Positions 4,961-5,565 of a DNA stretch of 5,565 nt are shown here, piece after piece. Each line of letters opens with the position of its first letter. Within the stretch, counting starts at the first letter, position 1. The DNA is from Bacillota bacterium. GTDB taxonomy: Bacteria > Bacillota > Clostridia > Christensenellales > CAG-138. The position numbers and the translations under genes were made by a program. The notes under the pieces were generated by a model. The model searched no databases. It saw only the letters and a list, made by a program, of their open reading frames with translations, and was not told the DNA's origin. Location of the stretch: positions 1 to 5,565 of the forward strand of contig JAEWWD010000287.1 of NCBI GenBank assembly GCA_023396535.1, written 5' to 3'.

Positions 4961-5147
4961 GTTTGTTGAGAGCTGTGCCCCTCGCTCGGGGCAGAATTGC
5001 TTTTCATTGAGTTTCCCCGGAAACGCACACCGGGCGTTTCCGGATTGGGTTCTTAGGGCGTTACGGCCCTAAGCGGGAGTTTGGGGGCGGAGCCCTCAAT
5101 GCATGCTCCGTGTTGGCGGTGGTACCGCCTGAAAGAAGGTGTTCTGC
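4961..5147 (+). other. 187-base spacer with five consecutive stem-loops
   Basis: No gene is seen. Five hairpins follow one another: TGCCCC/GGGGCA (4976-4993); CCGGAAACGC/GCGTTTCCGG (5017-5043), a perfect 10-base stem; CTTAGGGC/GCCCTAAG (5052-5073) with loop GTTACG; TTGGGGGC/GCCCTCAA (5081-5099), with one G-T pair; and GGCGGT/ACCGCC (5115-5129). None has a proper T tract, the nearest being TTTT at 5001-5004 well after the first. No good promoter is seen, so cvpA is probably read through from the DUF5711 gene. The hairpins may reduce read-through, stabilise the upstream message, or be a cluster of dispersed palindromes. Confidence 0.6.
5134..5141 (+). promoter_or_regulatory. ribosome binding site that sets the cvpA start
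   Basis: AGAAGGTG lies six bases before GTG 5148 and fixes that codon as the start over the in-frame GTG at 5139, which overlaps the site itself. It begins only a few bases after the last hairpin of the spacer (ending 5129). Confidence 0.6.
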
Positions 5148-5565
5148 GTGAATCTGCTGGATATCGCCGTGCTGGCGCTGTTCGCGTTTTTCCTGCTCTC
5201 GGGCTGGTATCGCGGGTTTATGAACACGCTATTCTCGCTGGTTGCGTATACGATATCGTGCGGGGTGGCGCTGCTTGCGCGGCCGCTGCTGGAGAATGCC
5301 GTTAAGCACAGCGCGGATTTATATTCCGCAGTGCTCTATTATGCCGAGGGCGCGGAACTGGTGGGCGATGTGGAGCTTTCGCGCACGGCAATTTCATCGC
5401 TGAGTTCCGAGCAGATTTCCGGCGTCATGGAAAAAGCGCAGCTCCCTTTGCCCATGGGCGCGCGCATTACGGAAAACATCGCCCGCGAGGCGTTCGCGAA
5501 GGACGGGCTTACCACGCTGGGCGACTATTTCAACCAGACCATCGTCAGCGTATTCATCAATATAC
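5148..5565 (+). CDS. CvpA family membrane protein, 3' part outside the window
   Basis: An uninterrupted frame from GTG 5148 runs to the window end, giving 139 residues and a partial codon. The N-terminus NLLDIAVLALFAFFLLSGWYRGF followed by a second hydrophobic segment is the CvpA pattern: a helix at about 5-19, the conserved Gly-Tyr/Trp-Arg-Gly turn (GWYRG, 19-23), and a helix at about 26-44. A long polar region (about 48-125) follows, and a third hydrophobic segment seems to begin near 130. CvpA was named for colicin V production in E. coli. In Firmicutes family members are inner-membrane proteins of poorly defined envelope function. The long insertion between helices 2 and 3 would face outside, the same side as the DUF5711 domain encoded upstream, which fits a shared membrane role. 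The overlapping frame at 5081-5305 is not a gene. Confidence 0.82.
   Translation, partial: MNLLDIAVLALFAFFLLSGWYRGFMNTLFSLVAYTISCGVALLARPLLENAVKHSADLYSAVLYYAEGAELVGDVELSRTAISSLSSEQISGVMEKAQLPLPMGARITENIAREAFAKDGLTTLGDYFNQTIVSVFINI

Noticed and set aside
5115..5130. T-box-like sequence GGTGGTACCGC before cvpA
   Set aside because: It resembles the conserved T-box core, but there is no downstream partner to form the antiterminator, no terminator, no room for a Stem I specifier domain, and the bases simply form their own small hairpin.

Overview
The window comes from a GC-rich, low-AT-codon bacterium that is most likely a clostridial Firmicute (Christensenellales/Oscillospirales-like). The main grounds are a class I glutamine synthetase followed directly by an ANTAR-type RNA-binding regulator, a DUF5711 protein followed by a CvpA-family protein, and strong AGGAGG-type ribosome binding sites. 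All five supported genes are on the + strand. The lineage is an inference from gene families and gene order, not a database match.

Layout. 1-252: GC-rich, hairpin-rich DNA with no convincing gene, closed by a strong perfect-stem hairpin at 221-252. 253-479: AT-rich regulatory DNA with a good sigma-A promoter (417-445). 480-1238: a DUF695 + RraB-like two-domain protein. 1239-1571: a long, feature-dense leader before glnA, with a hairpin, four head-to-tail DnaA-box-like 9-mers, an inverted repeat, and four segments that can pair in mutually exclusive ways. 1572-2885: glutamine synthetase (glnA), with all six metal-ligand residues present. 2979-3551: ANTAR regulator with a degenerate receiver domain (Asn where the phospho-accepting Asp should be). 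3552-3680: three tandem hairpins, the last a textbook intrinsic terminator. 3732-3760: a strong promoter. 3845-4960: membrane-anchored DUF5711 beta-propeller-like protein. 4961-5147: 187 bases holding five consecutive stem-loops. 5148-window end: the start of a CvpA-family membrane protein, cut by the window edge.

How the parts fit. glnA and the ANTAR gene form a nitrogen-assimilation unit that ends at the terminator near 3678. ANTAR proteins act by binding hairpins in nascent RNA and preventing termination, and the unusually long and foldable glnA leader is a natural candidate target, although I did not find the canonical paired hexaloop hairpins there. The DUF695/RraB gene has its own promoter and is probably a separate unit, but a perfect TTATGCACA 9-mer occurs both in its promoter and in the glnA leader, which hints at a shared DNA-binding regulator (DnaA or another). 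The DUF5711-CvpA pair is a separate envelope-associated unit with its own promoter.

The observations I consider most worth checking are the DnaA-box-like array and the attenuator-like leader upstream of glnA, the G7 tract and ambiguous start of the ANTAR gene, and the stack of five hairpins before cvpA.
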